A DNA stretch of 64,000 nt, from NCBI RefSeq assembly GCF_954871325.1, contig NC_088776.1, forward strand, positions 32,474,508-32,538,507. Direction: 5' to 3'. The notes beneath the pieces were generated by a model. It was given only the letters and a program-made list of their open reading frames with translations. It was not told the DNA's origin and ran no database searches. Positions within the stretch are counted from its first letter, which is position 1. The number at the start of each line of letters is the position of its first letter. The position numbers were made by a program, and so were the translations under genes. The DNA comes from Gordionus sp. m RMFG-2023. Lineage: Eukaryota > Nematomorpha > Gordioida > Chordodea > Parachordodidae. Shown piece after piece: positions 11,331 to 23,600 of the stretch.

Positions 11331-12794
11331 TCTTTGCTACTTATCCATTTACTTTATAGTTAGGAGTTCATCATTAATATGTTTTTATTTTTTAAATATA
11401 TTGCAACCATAAATTTGTTACCTTTTGAAAGTTCCTGGTCGATAATATTTTTCACCGAATTTCTTTTTCTCTTAGAAAATTATTTAGACTCTCTAATTAT
11501 ATTGTAACTCATTTAGCAAGTTCAGACTTTTTCAAAAAACCAGAGAACCAGCCTAATTGACGTTTCTATATTTATTTAACGTAGCGTTTTTAAATTTTTA
11601 TAACTCTATAACACTAAAATTTGAAATACTAATATTTGTAAAAAAATTATTTAAGACCCTCATTTATTTTTATTTATTTAAAAATAAGCTAGACGTGTTC
11701 CCATTATGTTGATCTATAGCCGGATGCTTATCGCTATAACAACTTTACTATTTAAGAATTTATTTTTTTTATTATTTATATATTTTAAAAATAACGCCCA
11801 ATAGAAGGAGGGATAGGATTTCTTGCTTCTGAAATTTCCTGCATTAATCGCAGTCATTTTAATTCCAAAACATCAATTTTTATTTTAAAATGACCGCCAA
11901 TATTTTTTAAGCGAGAACTTAATTTATTAGCAATCTTATATTAATCGCAGTCATAGTAATCCAAATTATTTTCAAACATTAATTTTTATAGAAAATGGCC
12001 GTCAGTGTTTTTGAGTGAAAAATGAATATTATTAACAATCAAAATCAATTTTATTCCAATTATTTTAAAACATCGATTTTCAAAACAAATAAGTGATCAT
12101 CAATGGTTTTGAATTCAAATAATTATGGCAGGAGTCGTTTTATAACGGTTGCATGTGTTATTAAATAACTGCCCTTAGTAGAAGAACAGCAGTCAATATT
12201 AAACAACGGTTTCAAACAGTATACCAGGCATATGTTTTTTTTTACAAAACCCGAGATGATTTTAAAAAATAAATTTAAATTATATTTTGATCCGTAGTAA
12301 AATCATAAGCATTTATATTAATTTACTGGTCAAAAATTCCGTATAAAACAATTTATAAAATACAGCCAAAATTATTCAAAATAACGCATGCAAATTTAAT
12401 TTATTCAGCCAAAGCTCTATCCAAAATTTTTATTTATTTTTAGGCCCAAGCCTAGCTATTATTTTAAATTTTAAGGCTGAACCTATCCTGTCCCAAATTT
12501 AATTGAAAAATATAACTAAACGCCTATTTATCAATCAATTAATATAAAAATTTAATTCCTTTGCCCTATTTTTAGAGAAATCTATTTTATTGCTTAGAAT
12601 TTATTTTATATATTTTGAGTGAAAAAATCAAAAGCCTTAGCCCTATTTTCAAAAAAAAATTTTTTAGACCCAAGCCCAACTTTAACTTAATTTCCAGGTT
12701 CAACTTTGTCTGTCTAAAGACCGATAAATAAAAAAATTATAATTTTCATTAAACTCAACTCCCGATATTGCAACTGATGTAATTCACTTAAGAT
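11331..12794. other. Interior of the foldback-like element
   Basis: No ORF supported. About 11842-12110 holds three diverged copies of a block of about 100 bp (TTAATCGCAGTCAT..AAATGRCCGYCA). At 12440-12720, AGGCCCAAGCCTAGC-type motifs resemble the G+C-rich subterminal motif of the element at 47892. Confidence 0.45.
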
Positions 12795-13167
12795 AATGTA
12801 TAAGCGATAATGCATTCGCGTTAATGCATTAGCTATAATGCACTCGCGTTAAAATACATTCGCCATAATTCATTCGCTATAATAAATTTGCTTTAATATT
12901 TTCGCGACAATGCATTTGCGATAATTCCTTCGCGATAATGCATTCGCGATAATTCATTCGCTATAATGCATTCGCGGTATAACTTTTGCTGCAATGCATT
13001 CGCGATAATGCTTTCCCCGTAATAAATTCGCGATAATGCACTCGCAATAATTCATTCTGTAATGTATTCGCTATAATAAATTCGCATTAACATTTACGCG
13101 GTATTACATTCGAGCTAATGCATTCGCTATGATATTTTCGCTGTATTATATTTTAATGCATTTGCGG
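12795..13167 (-). repeat. 14-bp tandem array, right foldback arm
   Basis: Degenerate units of GCGATAATGCATTC, the reverse complement of the left-arm unit. The array stops at ATTTGCGG (13160-13167), the TSD of the inserted hAT, and resumes at 14305 with the duplicated copy. Confidence 0.8.
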
Positions 13168-14304
13168 TAGTGTTGTAAACGATGAACGCGTTCGTGAACG
13201 AAGTTCGTTTTTTTGAAAAAAGGTGATGAACGGCGTTCCTTTTTTTTGACGAACTTTGAACGTGAACGCGTTCCTTTTCTTTGATGAACGCGTTCAATTT
13301 TACGTTCGTTCAATTTTAAAAACACTTTTTATTTTTATTTATTTGAAAAATTAATATTAATCCGCATTTTTTAACAAAAAAGTCTTATATTTTTATTTAT
13401 TTGAAAAATTAATATTTAATCCAATTTTTTAACAAAAAAGTCTTATATTTTTTAATCAGCTGTTTTTACTTTTTCCTTTTTCATATTGCAATTAACGTAC
13501 CATAGTGCTACTGCTAGAGAAGATAAGATTAAAGTTTATTAATTTGAATATTTTATATTTTAATTTAATAGATTAGCATTTGCATGGATATAAATATTTC
13601 ATCATCAGATTCTGAAAATCAAAATTCAATATTAGATGAATTAGAATTACCATGGCCCAAATATCAAAAATATTTCACTGTTTTAAAATCAATTCCGAGA
13701 TATCCTTTTTATTTGACGAGGAAGAAGAGGGCAGATTGGAGGATGATAACATAGCTCAATTTTTTGAAACAATGGATAAAACATTAAATGTTTTTAATAA
13801 ATTCCCCCTTTTAAAAGAATTGTTTATCAAGTATAACACCGCAATCCCTTCATCTGCCCCTGTTGAGTGAGTTTTTAGTATAGCTAACGCTGTATTAACT
13901 GACAAGCATTCATGCCTATCAGATGAAAATTTTGAAAAGCAATTATTATTAAAAATTAATAAGAAATCTTTTTTATAAATTTATTTTTTTATCGCTCTAT
14001 TATATTGTATTTATAATTATATTATCAAAATAAAACTATTATTTTTTATCATGGCTAATATATTGTGTTGAAAAATATAAGGCATTTATTTATATTAAAT
14101 TAAATTAAAAAAAAAATTTATCATAAAATTTTGAACGTATGAACGCGTTCATGAACTTGAACGCGTTCCTTTTTTTGAATTTGAACGTGAACGTGAACGC
14201 GTTCGATTTTTGTCAATGAACGTTGAACGCGAACGCGTTCGATTTTTGTCAATGAACGTTGAACGCGAACGCGTTCGATTTTTTTAAAAATGTTTACAGC
14301 ACTA
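13168..14304 (+). mobile_element. hAT element, 1137 bp, perfect 8-bp TSD
   Basis: It begins TAGTGTTGTAAACGATGAACG and ends in the complement of TAGTGCTGTAAACATT. The 8 bp ATTTGCGG is present exactly on both sides (13160-13167, 14305-14312). Subterminal zones are packed with GAACGCGTTC-type palindromes, including a 36-bp unit repeated exactly at 14201-14272, which may serve as transposase binding sites. It is an internal-deletion derivative: the start of the transposase lies next to its C-terminal dimerisation region, so it is non-autonomous. It is the same family as element A (29592-39905). Confidence 0.92.
13584..13977 (+). pseudogene. hAT transposase remnant, N-terminus joined to C-terminus
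   Basis: From ATG 13584 the frame gives an acidic N-terminus and LPWPKYQKYFTV, which resembles the lead-in to a BED zinc finger; the finger itself and the RNase H-like core are gone. A second frame (from 13652) gives an acidic stretch, then KFPLLKELFIKYNTAIPSSA, a signature of the hAT dimerisation domain. A TGA (13868-13870) follows APVE where intact relatives read on through VFSIA. Coding resumes with LTDKHSCLSDENFEKQLLL. It needed a partner transposase to move. Family assignment is firm; it is not functional. Confidence 0.8.
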
Positions 14305-14342
14305 ATTTGCGGCAATGCATTCGCGGCAATGCCTTCGCGAAA

Positions 14343-14666
14343 TTATATTCGCCATAATGCATTCGTTATAATATTATTTCGCTGTAATCGACATTCGGGG
14401 TATAGCATTCGCGATAATACATTTCTCGCTAAACTTTTAGCGGTATTGACATCTAACCATATTTTAAACTTCCATATTATCTGTTCTGGCATGCTGTTAA
14501 TTTTAACCATTTTTTTCTTTTTACCAATAATTTTTTTCCCTTTTAAACCATCAATCAACCAGAATAAAGAAATAAAATCTGCTAATAAAGCACTACTTAA
14601 TAATTTTGTATAAACATTCGCGTTTCCAAAAGTTTGGCCCATTTCACGCTTAAGGCTTGACTTCAT
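14343..14666 (-). other. Open frame at the foldback border
   Basis: 107 codons from ATG 14666. The first 70 or so (FGNANVYTKLLSSALLADF, then SLFWLIDGLKGKK) look protein-like with one hydrophobic segment; the remainder is translated 14-bp repeat. A host or element ORF cut by the foldback arm is possible, but chance is not excluded. Confidence 0.2.
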
Positions 14667-15509
14667 AATTATAATTTTGTTTATGATTTAATATTTTTGT
14701 GGTTCTCGAAATTTATTGAAGAATTTACAGGTACTAGTTAACTAAATATTAGGATTTCACAGATACTAATGCTATTTTGATAAAATTTTCAAACAAATAA
14801 ATTTCAGCACATTAATAGAAAATAAAATATTTTTATGGACATTCTTCCATTAATTTTGTGTAGTCTATTTTTTCGACTAGGTCACAGTAAGGTCATCGCG
14901 GGATTAATGGTGTATATTTCCGATGAAAGACCAATATCATTATACTTGAAAATAGAATATGCTGTTTTTTTTTGTATTTTAGAAAAAAAAGAAGTATCGC
15001 TTAAATATTTAAGAGACAATTTTGAAGATCGAACATTTTATCAATTACCATTTTAAATGTTTTATTTCAATGTACCGATTTTGGGATAGATGTGGAAATT
15101 TTGAGAAGTAAGGTAGATTAGGTCTCTAAGTTTAAAAATGTTTTTATAATTTTAGACAATAAATGCTGGAAATAAAAAAGAATTGTAAAACATGTTTCAT
15201 GTCTCTTAATTAATTTATTTTTATCTTTTAATTCAATTTGAATTTAGAAAAAGTCATATAATAAATATAGATAAAGAGGTTAAATGAGTATATGCAATAT
15301 ACGTATCAAAATTATAAAAAAAACTACATGTTCACATCAACGGCATACCCCCAAAAATACTATTAGGCAAAATAAGGCAAACTTTATAAATGAAAAATAA
15401 AAATTAACATTTTTTTGACAAAAATTACTTACCAAAAAATGCATCGCATTATGATGAATTTCTATTAATAATAAATAAACACTTATAATAGGGTTAGGAT
15501 CAGAAACAT
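14667..15509. other. Intergenic, one weak open frame
   Basis: A 73-codon plus-strand frame (14835-15056, ATG preceded by an AAATTTCAG acceptor-like site at 14803) has mixed composition (KVIAGLMVYISDERPISLYL) but no recognisable family. Otherwise nothing. Confidence 0.25.
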
Positions 15510-15955
15510 TCATGGGCCTTAATATTTTGACCAAGCCCAGCTCAGTCCCACAGTAAAAATTAAGGGCTAGTACCGACCCAGCCCATATCTAATATTAAAA
15601 AAATTCCCAATCTCATAATAATCAAAAAAATTCCCCAAGTCCAAACCCATATCCAAAAATTTAATTTATTGTATTTATAAAAATAACCGTGTATTTAGGC
15701 AATCATTTTGTCTACAATAATGAAATTTATTATTATTAGGAGAAAAAAAAAGCAATATATTTATTTAAGTTAGCAATTTTTAAATAAAATTAAATTTAAT
15801 AATTTTAGGCCCAAGCCCAGCCCTTTAAAAAAAATTCAAAAACCCAGGCCCGGCCCCAGCCCCGTTTAAAAATATGATATTAGACCCATACACAGCCTAT
15901 GGGTTGGAGCGGACTTTAGATCGGCCCGGCCTATAAAGGTCTTTATATAGGTTAT
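15510..15955. repeat. GCCCAAGCCC / GGCCCGGCC repeat block
   Basis: Clustered AGCCCAGCCC and CCCGGCCC motifs in an A+T background, similar to the subterminal regions of the element at 47892-48829. The right border AAAGGTCTTTAT could be a decayed CTGCAGGTCTCTG end. Probably a degraded copy of that family. Confidence 0.4.
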
Positions 15956-17560
15956 CATAGTGCTATTTAAGAAAAAATTTGTCAAAATCTTCTATTTTAC
16001 AACTAACGCATAAGGAAAAAATGCGAGAAATTGAATATGTTTTTTATATATTTATTAATAGCAACGCGTAAATTTGTAAACATTTCACCTGGAATAATAT
16101 AATTGAAAAATTAATAAGGTAGATTTATCTTAAATAAAAATTTACTCCTTTAAAAATTTGGTTGGTTTGAATAAGCAAAAAATTATTTTTGACTAAAATT
16201 TTCAATAATATTGTTTATATAAAGGATAATAAAATAAGCATTAAATATCTATTTTTACAAAAAGAGAAAATTTTAAAAATTTTGCATTTCCTCATAAGGA
16301 GATGCAGATCCCCCCTCCCCCCCCCCTCATAGTTAGCCACTGATTTACATGTATGATATTATATTTTTTATTAAAATACTTAACTAATGTAATATATTTA
16401 TGATATTTTAATCTTTAAGATTTAGTTATAAAACGTAATTATAATAACCCTTTTGTAAATTTTATTAATATATATTTTTTAATGACGAATAATTTTAATA
16501 AATAATTTTCAGATAAAACATCTCTATAAAACTAGAATCGTATGATATATATAAAATTTATATAAAAAATTATTCATGTAAATCTAATTACAAAAACATT
16601 ATTGACCACAAATGAGAGGTCTAAGAAATTTAGATTGCTTTTTTAAAAAATTTATAAGTTCGATGGACTCTATCGTATCTCTATCTATGATCTGATTGAG
16701 CCTAAATATTTATAAGTCGGCAAAATCAATATTTTATCGAGGAAAGCAATTTGATAAAAAAAATATAAGACTAACATCTTAATATTATATTTATATAAAC
16801 TGAGAATCATAATGTTTATATGATTTGAAACTGGACTAATTGAGTCAGACATTTTGATTACGTTTGATGATTAAAAGATAGTAAAGGGAGAAGAATTATA
16901 TAAACAATATATGTTAAGTATTCATTTGTAAAATCCTATACCAACTTTAATTATTGAACGTATCAAAATGGTGAACAGCAGAACAGCTAACATAAATTAT
17001 TTGCCTTTTAAATGCATTGTTAGGTGATATTATAGTATTTTATCTCATTCTCTGTTATCAAGAAGGATAAATTGTGTACTTGATTTTGGATTTTATACAT
17101 TTTTTCACTTACAATATATATTGTTATTTTTCTTGGAGGTGTTGCATAAGAGAGATATGCTAAGCTAGAACTCTGGATGGGTTTGATTAAACACATTTTT
17201 TGGAATGCAAACTGACTAATTTCATAACTTCGAGAGGACTTGTGCATTTTTTTATACGAATTGGCTTACAAAATAATTATAGGCACACTTTCTATGTAAT
17301 TGGGTATAGCGAAATTCCGGCAAATAGCGCATTAAAATAAATCCATCAAATTATAGAATTGAGTCTTAATCCGTTGAATACCGAATACAAAGCATAAAAT
17401 GTTTTTTCCCATAGTTTAACACCAAATAAATTAACAAAATATTTGTTCAAATAAAAAAGAATTAAGTATTTCATATCTATATTGATCTATATCCCGTGGT
17501 TATCAATGTTTTGCTTTTTAAATAGGTAATATCTTAATATTATCGCCATTAAAGTTGATT
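15956..17560. other. A+T-rich with a solo hAT end
   Basis: At 16306-16342 a C tract and TCATAGTTAGCCACTG form a right-hand terminus of the CAGTGGCTAACTA class; no left partner found. Open frames of about 45-75 codons on the minus strand (16.66-17.25 kb) are not distinguishable from chance. Confidence 0.4.
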
Positions 17561-18060
17561 GAACATTTAAGCACTAATTCTAAAATCTATGTCAATATTT
17601 TTTTATTAGTTCCAACTAGTGCTTTAATCAGTATAGTAGAGCTTGTATAAAATAAAAAACTATTAATAACAAATTTAGGCTACCTTACGATTTAATAGCG
17701 ACTGATTGAATTTATTCTGAAAATTTGATCAATGTTCCATGTTATTTATATAAAATATTAGCAAAATAAATATTAAAAAAACGGCTAAAATTGGGATCAG
17801 GATTGAATAGAAGAACTATGTAAATGGTTTGCGCTAATATTTAGTACCTTACTTATTAATTCTTCAAACAATTTCCTCACTAACAAAGTAACAATACGCC
17901 TAAAATCTATATCATGCCTTAAACATGAGAGGCTTCTGGAAGCATTAACTCTGAAACTAATATTAATAATTAGTGCATAATGCTTCAATCCGTTTGGTAG
18001 ATATCTTAAACAAAAACAAATTGAAAAATTGCCAAGATTGACATCACGCACTAACAAACA
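17561..18060. repeat. Dispersed repeat, copy 1
   Basis: It shares ACGCTAATATTT/GCGCTAATATTT, TACTTATTAAT, a CATGC/TTTAA block and GCTTCAA..CGTTTGGTAGA with 25560-25990 in the same order. It also holds TTAAGCACTA facing TAGTGCTTTAA, so small inverted pairs are part of the family. Open frames here on both strands are incidental. Confidence 0.45.
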
Positions 18061-18641
18061 TTATAGAAAAACTGAATATTTGGGTGAGCTCATAATTCAT
18101 TTATCAATTGTTCCAAACAATAAGCAACCCAATTATAAACGAAATAAACAAATGGCACACCTTAGCCTGAGATTTAAATATAGGATTTTAAATTGTGATT
18201 CAAAAAGAAAAATTACATTAAGGGTTCTTTTTCCTCTCTTCAAAATATTTTTGAATCTTATGCGCCTATGATCTTTATAGATATTATTTGTTTTTTTTGT
18301 TGGGTTATTTAATAGATATAAGTAAAATCGTGTAATCTCATATTTTGATTGGAATTATATTTTCAAAAATTTGATATGAATCTGAATCATATTAAGACTC
18401 ATTTTTAATAAGCATGAAGTTTCCAAACTTTTGAAAGTCGTTTGGTAAGTATAAATTAAATAAAAATGTTAATATCAAAATATGAAAATTAAAATTAGTA
18501 GAAAAATTTAAGATAGAAGAGAATCTAGAAGCACCAAAGCAATAATAATAAAATTAAATAAATGAAATATCTTAAAAAATTACTATCATGATTATAAAAA
18601 TCAGATATATAATTTCAAATATGAGACTCGATGTCTCTGGC
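18061..18641. other. A+T-rich, nothing recognised
   Basis: Only an 80-codon frame (18029-18271) of chance-like composition. Confidence 0.4.
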
Positions 18642-18842
18642 TAGTGTTGTTAAATGGCTCGAGGCTGACTTGATATTTTTGGCAATATTAAATTACACAA
18701 GCTTGGAAAATTTCCAAAGATGGCAGAAAGGTCTGGACTGGACATATATTAATAAAATTCTGAAGTTTGGGTAATAATATTTTGGCTAAAATCTTCATTT
18801 ATCCATTTTTAAAAATCAACAAAATCAAGCTCAGCAAAATGA
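18642..18842 (+). mobile_element. hAT MITE, 201 bp, perfect TSD
   Basis: The left end TAGTGTTGTTAAATGGCTC matches the MITE family at 48386 and 52386. TCTCTGGC occurs immediately before (18634-18641) and after (18843-18850) the element, an exact 8-bp TSD. The right TIR is badly decayed although the TSD is intact. Confidence 0.75.
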
Positions 18843-18849
18843 TCTCTGG

Positions 18850-19065
18850 CTGCACTTTTATACTCTTATAATTTAGAAGTAGTAACATAAAAAGTAGTCA
18901 AATAACTTGTGGCATCTTTGGAAAGTAATACCAAAATAAAATGGATTGGTTATGATATTAAACGATTATAATAGCTGATTTTTCTCTCATTTACAATTGT
19001 AAATAGAAATGGTCAAACGTCGATGATCCCCATACAAATTAACTCTGGGAAGCGTCCCGATTTTT
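18850..19065 (+). repeat. Dispersed repeat with ORF remnant, copy 2
   Basis: Inverted relative to 9850-10165; see that entry. It begins right at the TSD of the MITE at 18642, so the MITE landed in or beside this repeat. Confidence 0.45.
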
Positions 19066-19869
19066 AATGTTTTCAAATTATAATTTGCAAGAAATTTTTT
19101 GTGAAAATTTGATTATAAAGATTTATTTTAAATATATTTTCAGGCAATTTTTTATATGGAATAAATTTCTGAGATTATTTTGTCTAGAAAATTAACAAGT
19201 AAAAAAAAATATAGGAGATGATTTTATCAATATAAAAGAAATGGAAGTAAATTTTCTTCTAGATATCAAATAAAAGTATTATGAAAACAAATATTTTACC
19301 TCATCATATTTTCCATGGGGAGAGTTAGGCACCCCCTTCCCTCTCTCGCCTACGCCACTGGTAATACTATTTACTTATAAAATCTTTGATATGAAATATA
19401 AATTATAATTACCAATATTTGTATTTATATGATTATAAATTGAAACTCGTGAGAATAATAGTGAAAAAATATATAGTTTTAATATTTTAAAATATTTCTC
19501 ACAGTAAATAGGATTATTATTTTAATCTTATTAAATGAAAAAACATCGATAAGATATACCATTGACAATATAGCTTAGTAAAATAGCATATATAATTTTA
19601 GGTAGGAGGAGATAAAATTTTTCCCTTATTCCATTAATAAAAAATTATTTTGACATTAGAAATTAAAGAACTTAATTTAGGCAAGTTTAGCACTGTATAA
19701 GGTTCATAAAATGTTAAAACCAAAAAAATTTTTTTTAATTTAAAGCTTGCAATACAATCTTGTTTTTCATTATAATTCTCTCATTCATTTAGGTACGGTT
19801 GGAAATTCCTTTTAAAACTCATATTTCCCGCCACTATTAATTCCTAACTTATGTCATCTTTGACCCAGT
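19066..19869. other. A+T-rich with a solo hAT end
   Basis: At 19318-19360, GGCACCCCCTTCCCTCTCTC then GCCTACGCCACTG is a right-hand hAT terminus (CAGTGGCGTAGGC when inverted). No left end identified. Rest featureless. Confidence 0.45.
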
Positions 19870-20700
19870 CCCAGCAAACTCAAATCCCCCTAATTAAATC
19901 CCTTCATTTATTAGGACTCTAACTTTTTATTTTTTTCCACCACAACGCCTCCACTTTTTTCCCAATATAACTTGACTAGCTTCTCTTCAGATGTCTTATA
20001 TCTTACTTCAAAATTCTTACACACCATAGTTCTCTGCCTGCCTTGGTTATCGTTAGAACCACCATAAATAAAAAGATACACAGTGCTGAACCCAGATATA
20101 AACCTTATTTTACTTCAAAAAGCCTCTAGATATATCAGGTTCATTCCTATAGCTATTATTCATTTATCACTTCCACTTATCTCCGTTTTCTTCTCAAATG
20201 TCATAATAAAAGTTTCCTCGTCCAAATCAAGTAGCAAAAAGTGGAGACCTTTTTGTTTTTCTCCAAAAATTTTTATCAAAATCCTTATGGTAAATATTAT
20301 GTCCATAGTTGATTTTCTTGCTCTGAATCCGTGTTGTTTATTACTAATAAATATTCACTATAATTCTTTCAACAGTCACTTTCCCTTTACTTTCAAAAAT
20401 TTAATTTATAAGACTTCTTCGCCAGTTATAGGGTATCTCTCATTTAATGAAAGCTATTTTATAAAGAAGCAATCCTTTCAATCTTTACTGTTCCTGATGT
20501 TTTAGTAATTATAGTTTAGGAAGTTCACTCTATTCTGACCCTCTATTTGTAAGTGCTTTGAGCATTCTTATTTAACTACCTATTTTTTATCTTTCTAACA
20601 ATACAAGTATTTTTTATGAAGTGGGAAGCCCATAACACTAAGATCCCATTTTTATCCTACAAAACCTCTCCCATTGGCATCTTTCATCATTAGGGGAGAT
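19870..20700 (-). pseudogene. LINE reverse transcriptase remnant, RTE-like
   Basis: Read on the minus strand from the high-coordinate end, it gives a linker with DKNG.LVLW, then HGFRARKSTMDIIFTIRILI and KGLHFLLLDLDEETF. These match the palm motifs of RTE-type reverse transcriptase (usually GFR.G.STTDAIF and the LDLEKAFD block). The motif that carries the first catalytic Asp survives, but the YADD block is not seen. Several stops and frameshifts and no endonuclease domain: an old, truncated copy. Confidence 0.6.
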
Positions 20701-22930
20701 CGGGGATAGTGCAATCCCGGGGCAGGCAATTTCTTCTCAAACAATTTAAAAACTAATAAACTTTAAAATTTGAAATTTAAGTCAAATATGTATTTTAATA
20801 AACTTAAGTTTGTTTAAAAATGTTACACACATAATTATTGATCATGAAAAATTTTAAATGCAAATTTAAATTTTAACACGTCAATTAACTTTTTAATTTT
20901 TTACATTTAATAAAATATTTTATAAATGTTATTCAGACTTAATATCAATTCTAAATATTTAAATAAACTCAATTTTATCATGTATAAAATAAAAATATTA
21001 ACAATATTTATGGTAATTTACTGGGGCAAGTTTTGGCGGGGTATGATTAGCCATTTTTAAGAAGGGATTGACTTATTTTTTATAAATTATATGACAATTT
21101 ATTTTCATTTATTTATTTAGAATTAACATTTTTATATAAAAAAATTTAAAATATAAAAATAAAGAAGCGCTATGATGCGCAACGCAAGAATAATAGGTGC
21201 CCCGGGTGTTTTTCATAATTCCTAAATTTTAATTTTTTAAAATTTTATATTAATAAAAACTAAATGAATTTTTTCTTAAATATTAATTTGGACCGTAGTA
21301 ATTTTTCTTCAAGTAAATAAGCTTAACATACAAAAATAAATTCAGTAAGTTACCTCGAATATTTAGGTAAGCTAACATTAAAAAATTTATAAATCCAACT
21401 ATTAACTTATTTGACTGTTTCAATTCAAATATGACATGAATGAAAATTAAGGGTTAAAATCTATGAAGGCAAATAGAAATCTTTTTTAGGGTTTGGTTTT
21501 TCCAAAAATATTTCTAATATAATTCCAACAAATTAATTTCTGAATCCTCGTCTTTCGAATACCAGTTCATTGTATATGGAAGAGTTAGGCAGAAAGTGTG
21601 AGCCATTATTCAGAATCAAAGAATTGTATATTTATTTTAAATTATGTTCAGATAGATATTATAATAATATTTTTATAATATTCTAGGAATTAAATTTGCA
21701 ATTTACGAAAATTTGTCACATTTATATTTATCTAACAATTACATTTTAATTTCAGAAGAGTTATTTTCACAAAGGAAATGAATTATGATTTTGAAAGATT
21801 ATATTGTTTAAATTAAAATAAATATGGATTCTATATGTAATACAAAACAATGTATTAAGATGCGATTTTAAAATAAAAGTAATAAAAACTAGAAAATTTT
21901 TAAATTCGGCACATCCTACGAAACAACGGTGGGGAGGGCAGAATAGATATGATTTAAGTGGTTCTTTAAATTTTATGATAGTTAAACTGATGGGAAGGGC
22001 AGGGGTCCTTAGGGTATACCTTGTGTCAATAACTTAAGGGCTCTATGTCCAAATATTGTATTTTAAAAAAATTAAATTTAAGTGATAATTATCGATAAAT
22101 TGATGCAGATAACCTTTTATAAAAGTAAAAAGCAAACAATTAAGTTTAAAAATAATAATGTAATAAAAGATTTAAAATAATACAAGGTAATAAAAAAAAA
22201 CCTATGAATGAATCAATAATAGAAAATTGAATCTGCAAATATCTAGCTCATAAAAAAATTCTATTAATTTTAAAACAAATTAATTAATTTTTTTCCACAT
22301 CTATATCTAAATAAACTTATCAAAATGTTAATATTCTTTTGATGAAAAGTTAATATGATTAACATGATGAGATAAAATATCACTAGAATTATAGATAGCA
22401 GTCCAATATACATCTATAATGTTTCCATTATTTATACAGCTAGGTTACATTTTAGCAAATAAAAATATACATAAGGTTAAAAAAATGGTGCGATCATTAA
22501 GTTGGTAAGATTTGGAATGAGCCATATCAATTGCTCGTTTACTGTTCACATATATCTAATTCTTAAAAAAAAATTTAATTCTTCTATTTTATCTTAGCTA
22601 GTGGATGTTAATGGACATCTAGTAGCAAAATCTCAAGGCTTGCATAATATTATTTTGGCTTAAATTCTAATTTAAAAACGGTTAAATCTAGCTGTTTAAC
22701 AATAACAACAATAATCCAAGCTTATTTGCTGGGTATTTATATTAATATATTAGCACATAAAACTATTTATCTCATGGAAGAAGATGGCTGTAACTAAGGG
22801 GATAATACTTATGGGACTCTAGGGAAATACCAACGAAGAAATGATAAAGACTATTTTAAAATGCATTAATAAGGTTTTAGATATAAGAAAATACCGAGCC
22901 TTTAGATAAAAGATCCATAAGGAAAACTCC
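20701..22930. other. A+T-rich, no gene
   Basis: Short G-rich patches at about 20692-20735, 21020-21045 and 21915-22020 resemble inner parts of hAT termini but have no clear ends. No coding region supported. Confidence 0.4.
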
Positions 22931-23600
22931 TAACGGCGCCACTGGCTAATCATTAGTTTAAGAGACCGTTATAAACAAGCAAAGACTAGGATAATTTATC
23001 AAAAGAATTTAAAAAGGACTAGAAGAAACAAAGTTGTAAAGTATCAATCGATAATTGTTGACTGGAAATTATTAATCTTTGAAAAGCAAGCGTTAATCTG
23101 GTTAATCAATCGCTTACAGAAATAAAGAGCTAATCGTTTACTTAGGGTAAACTTGTAAAGGCAATAAAGCGGTAATCGGATATAAACAGTCATTAGAAGT
23201 TAAAGAATGCGAGACAAGGAACACAAGTCATCGGATAAGTAATAAAAGAAGATTAGCCATGGTGAGGTACAAGATTATTAAAGCAGAAATAGAAGGGAAG
23301 TTGGTATTTCGCAGAATGGTGGGTCTAATTTAAGTGGAAGGGTGTTATAATATTTAGATGGAAACGAAAAATGTATTATTCAAATTAAAAGAATTATTAC
23401 GATATTATTTAAGATTACAGACTATGTAAACGATTATTAAAGAAAAGATATATAATTGAGATTTTGTGAATATTATACCACTTTCCAATTTTTGGGAAAG
23501 TTTTCTTTCTTAATTTTTATTTCGTTTTAACCCTTTGCTTTTTAATTTTTATATCTTATTATTTTATAATTATGTTGGAGCATGTAATAAAGTAGTAGTA
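22931..23600. other. Purine-rich block after a hAT-like end
   Basis: At 22931-22944, AACGGCGCCACTG looks like a right-hand hAT end. The following 600 bases are unusually purine-rich on the plus strand and include AATAAA near 23587. This could be an untranslated region of a retroelement or a solo LTR, but no direct-repeat partner was found. Confidence 0.25.

Larger units (their letters stand above)
10915..14450. mobile_element. Foldback-like element with 14-bp repeat arms
   Basis: The left arm (10921-11330) is built of a 14-bp unit, GCGAATGCATTAYM. The right arm (12795-13160, resuming at 14305-14440) is built of the same unit inverted, GCGATAATGCATTC. Between them lies about 1.46 kb of unrelated A+T-rich DNA. 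Long inverted arms made of short direct repeats are the hallmark of foldback elements such as Drosophila FB. The right arm is split by a 1137-bp hAT insertion. No transposase of its own is visible inside. Exact outer ends are unclear because the outermost units are degenerate. Confidence 0.6.

Noticed and set aside
10990-11412. Overlapping frames of 140, 76 and 68 codons
   Set aside because: They are translations of the 14-bp tandem array in several frames; the unit length explains their openness.
14121-14315. 64-codon minus frame with repeated KIERVRVQRSL
   Set aside because: Translation of the 36-bp tandem repeat at the hAT end.
17113-17247. 45-codon minus frame ending at a perfect GTAAGT donor
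   Set aside because: Open frames of this length are common by chance here, and no matching downstream exon was convincing.
20083-20505. 140-codon plus-strand frame
   Set aside because: It lies antisense to the LINE reverse transcriptase remnant at 19870-20700.
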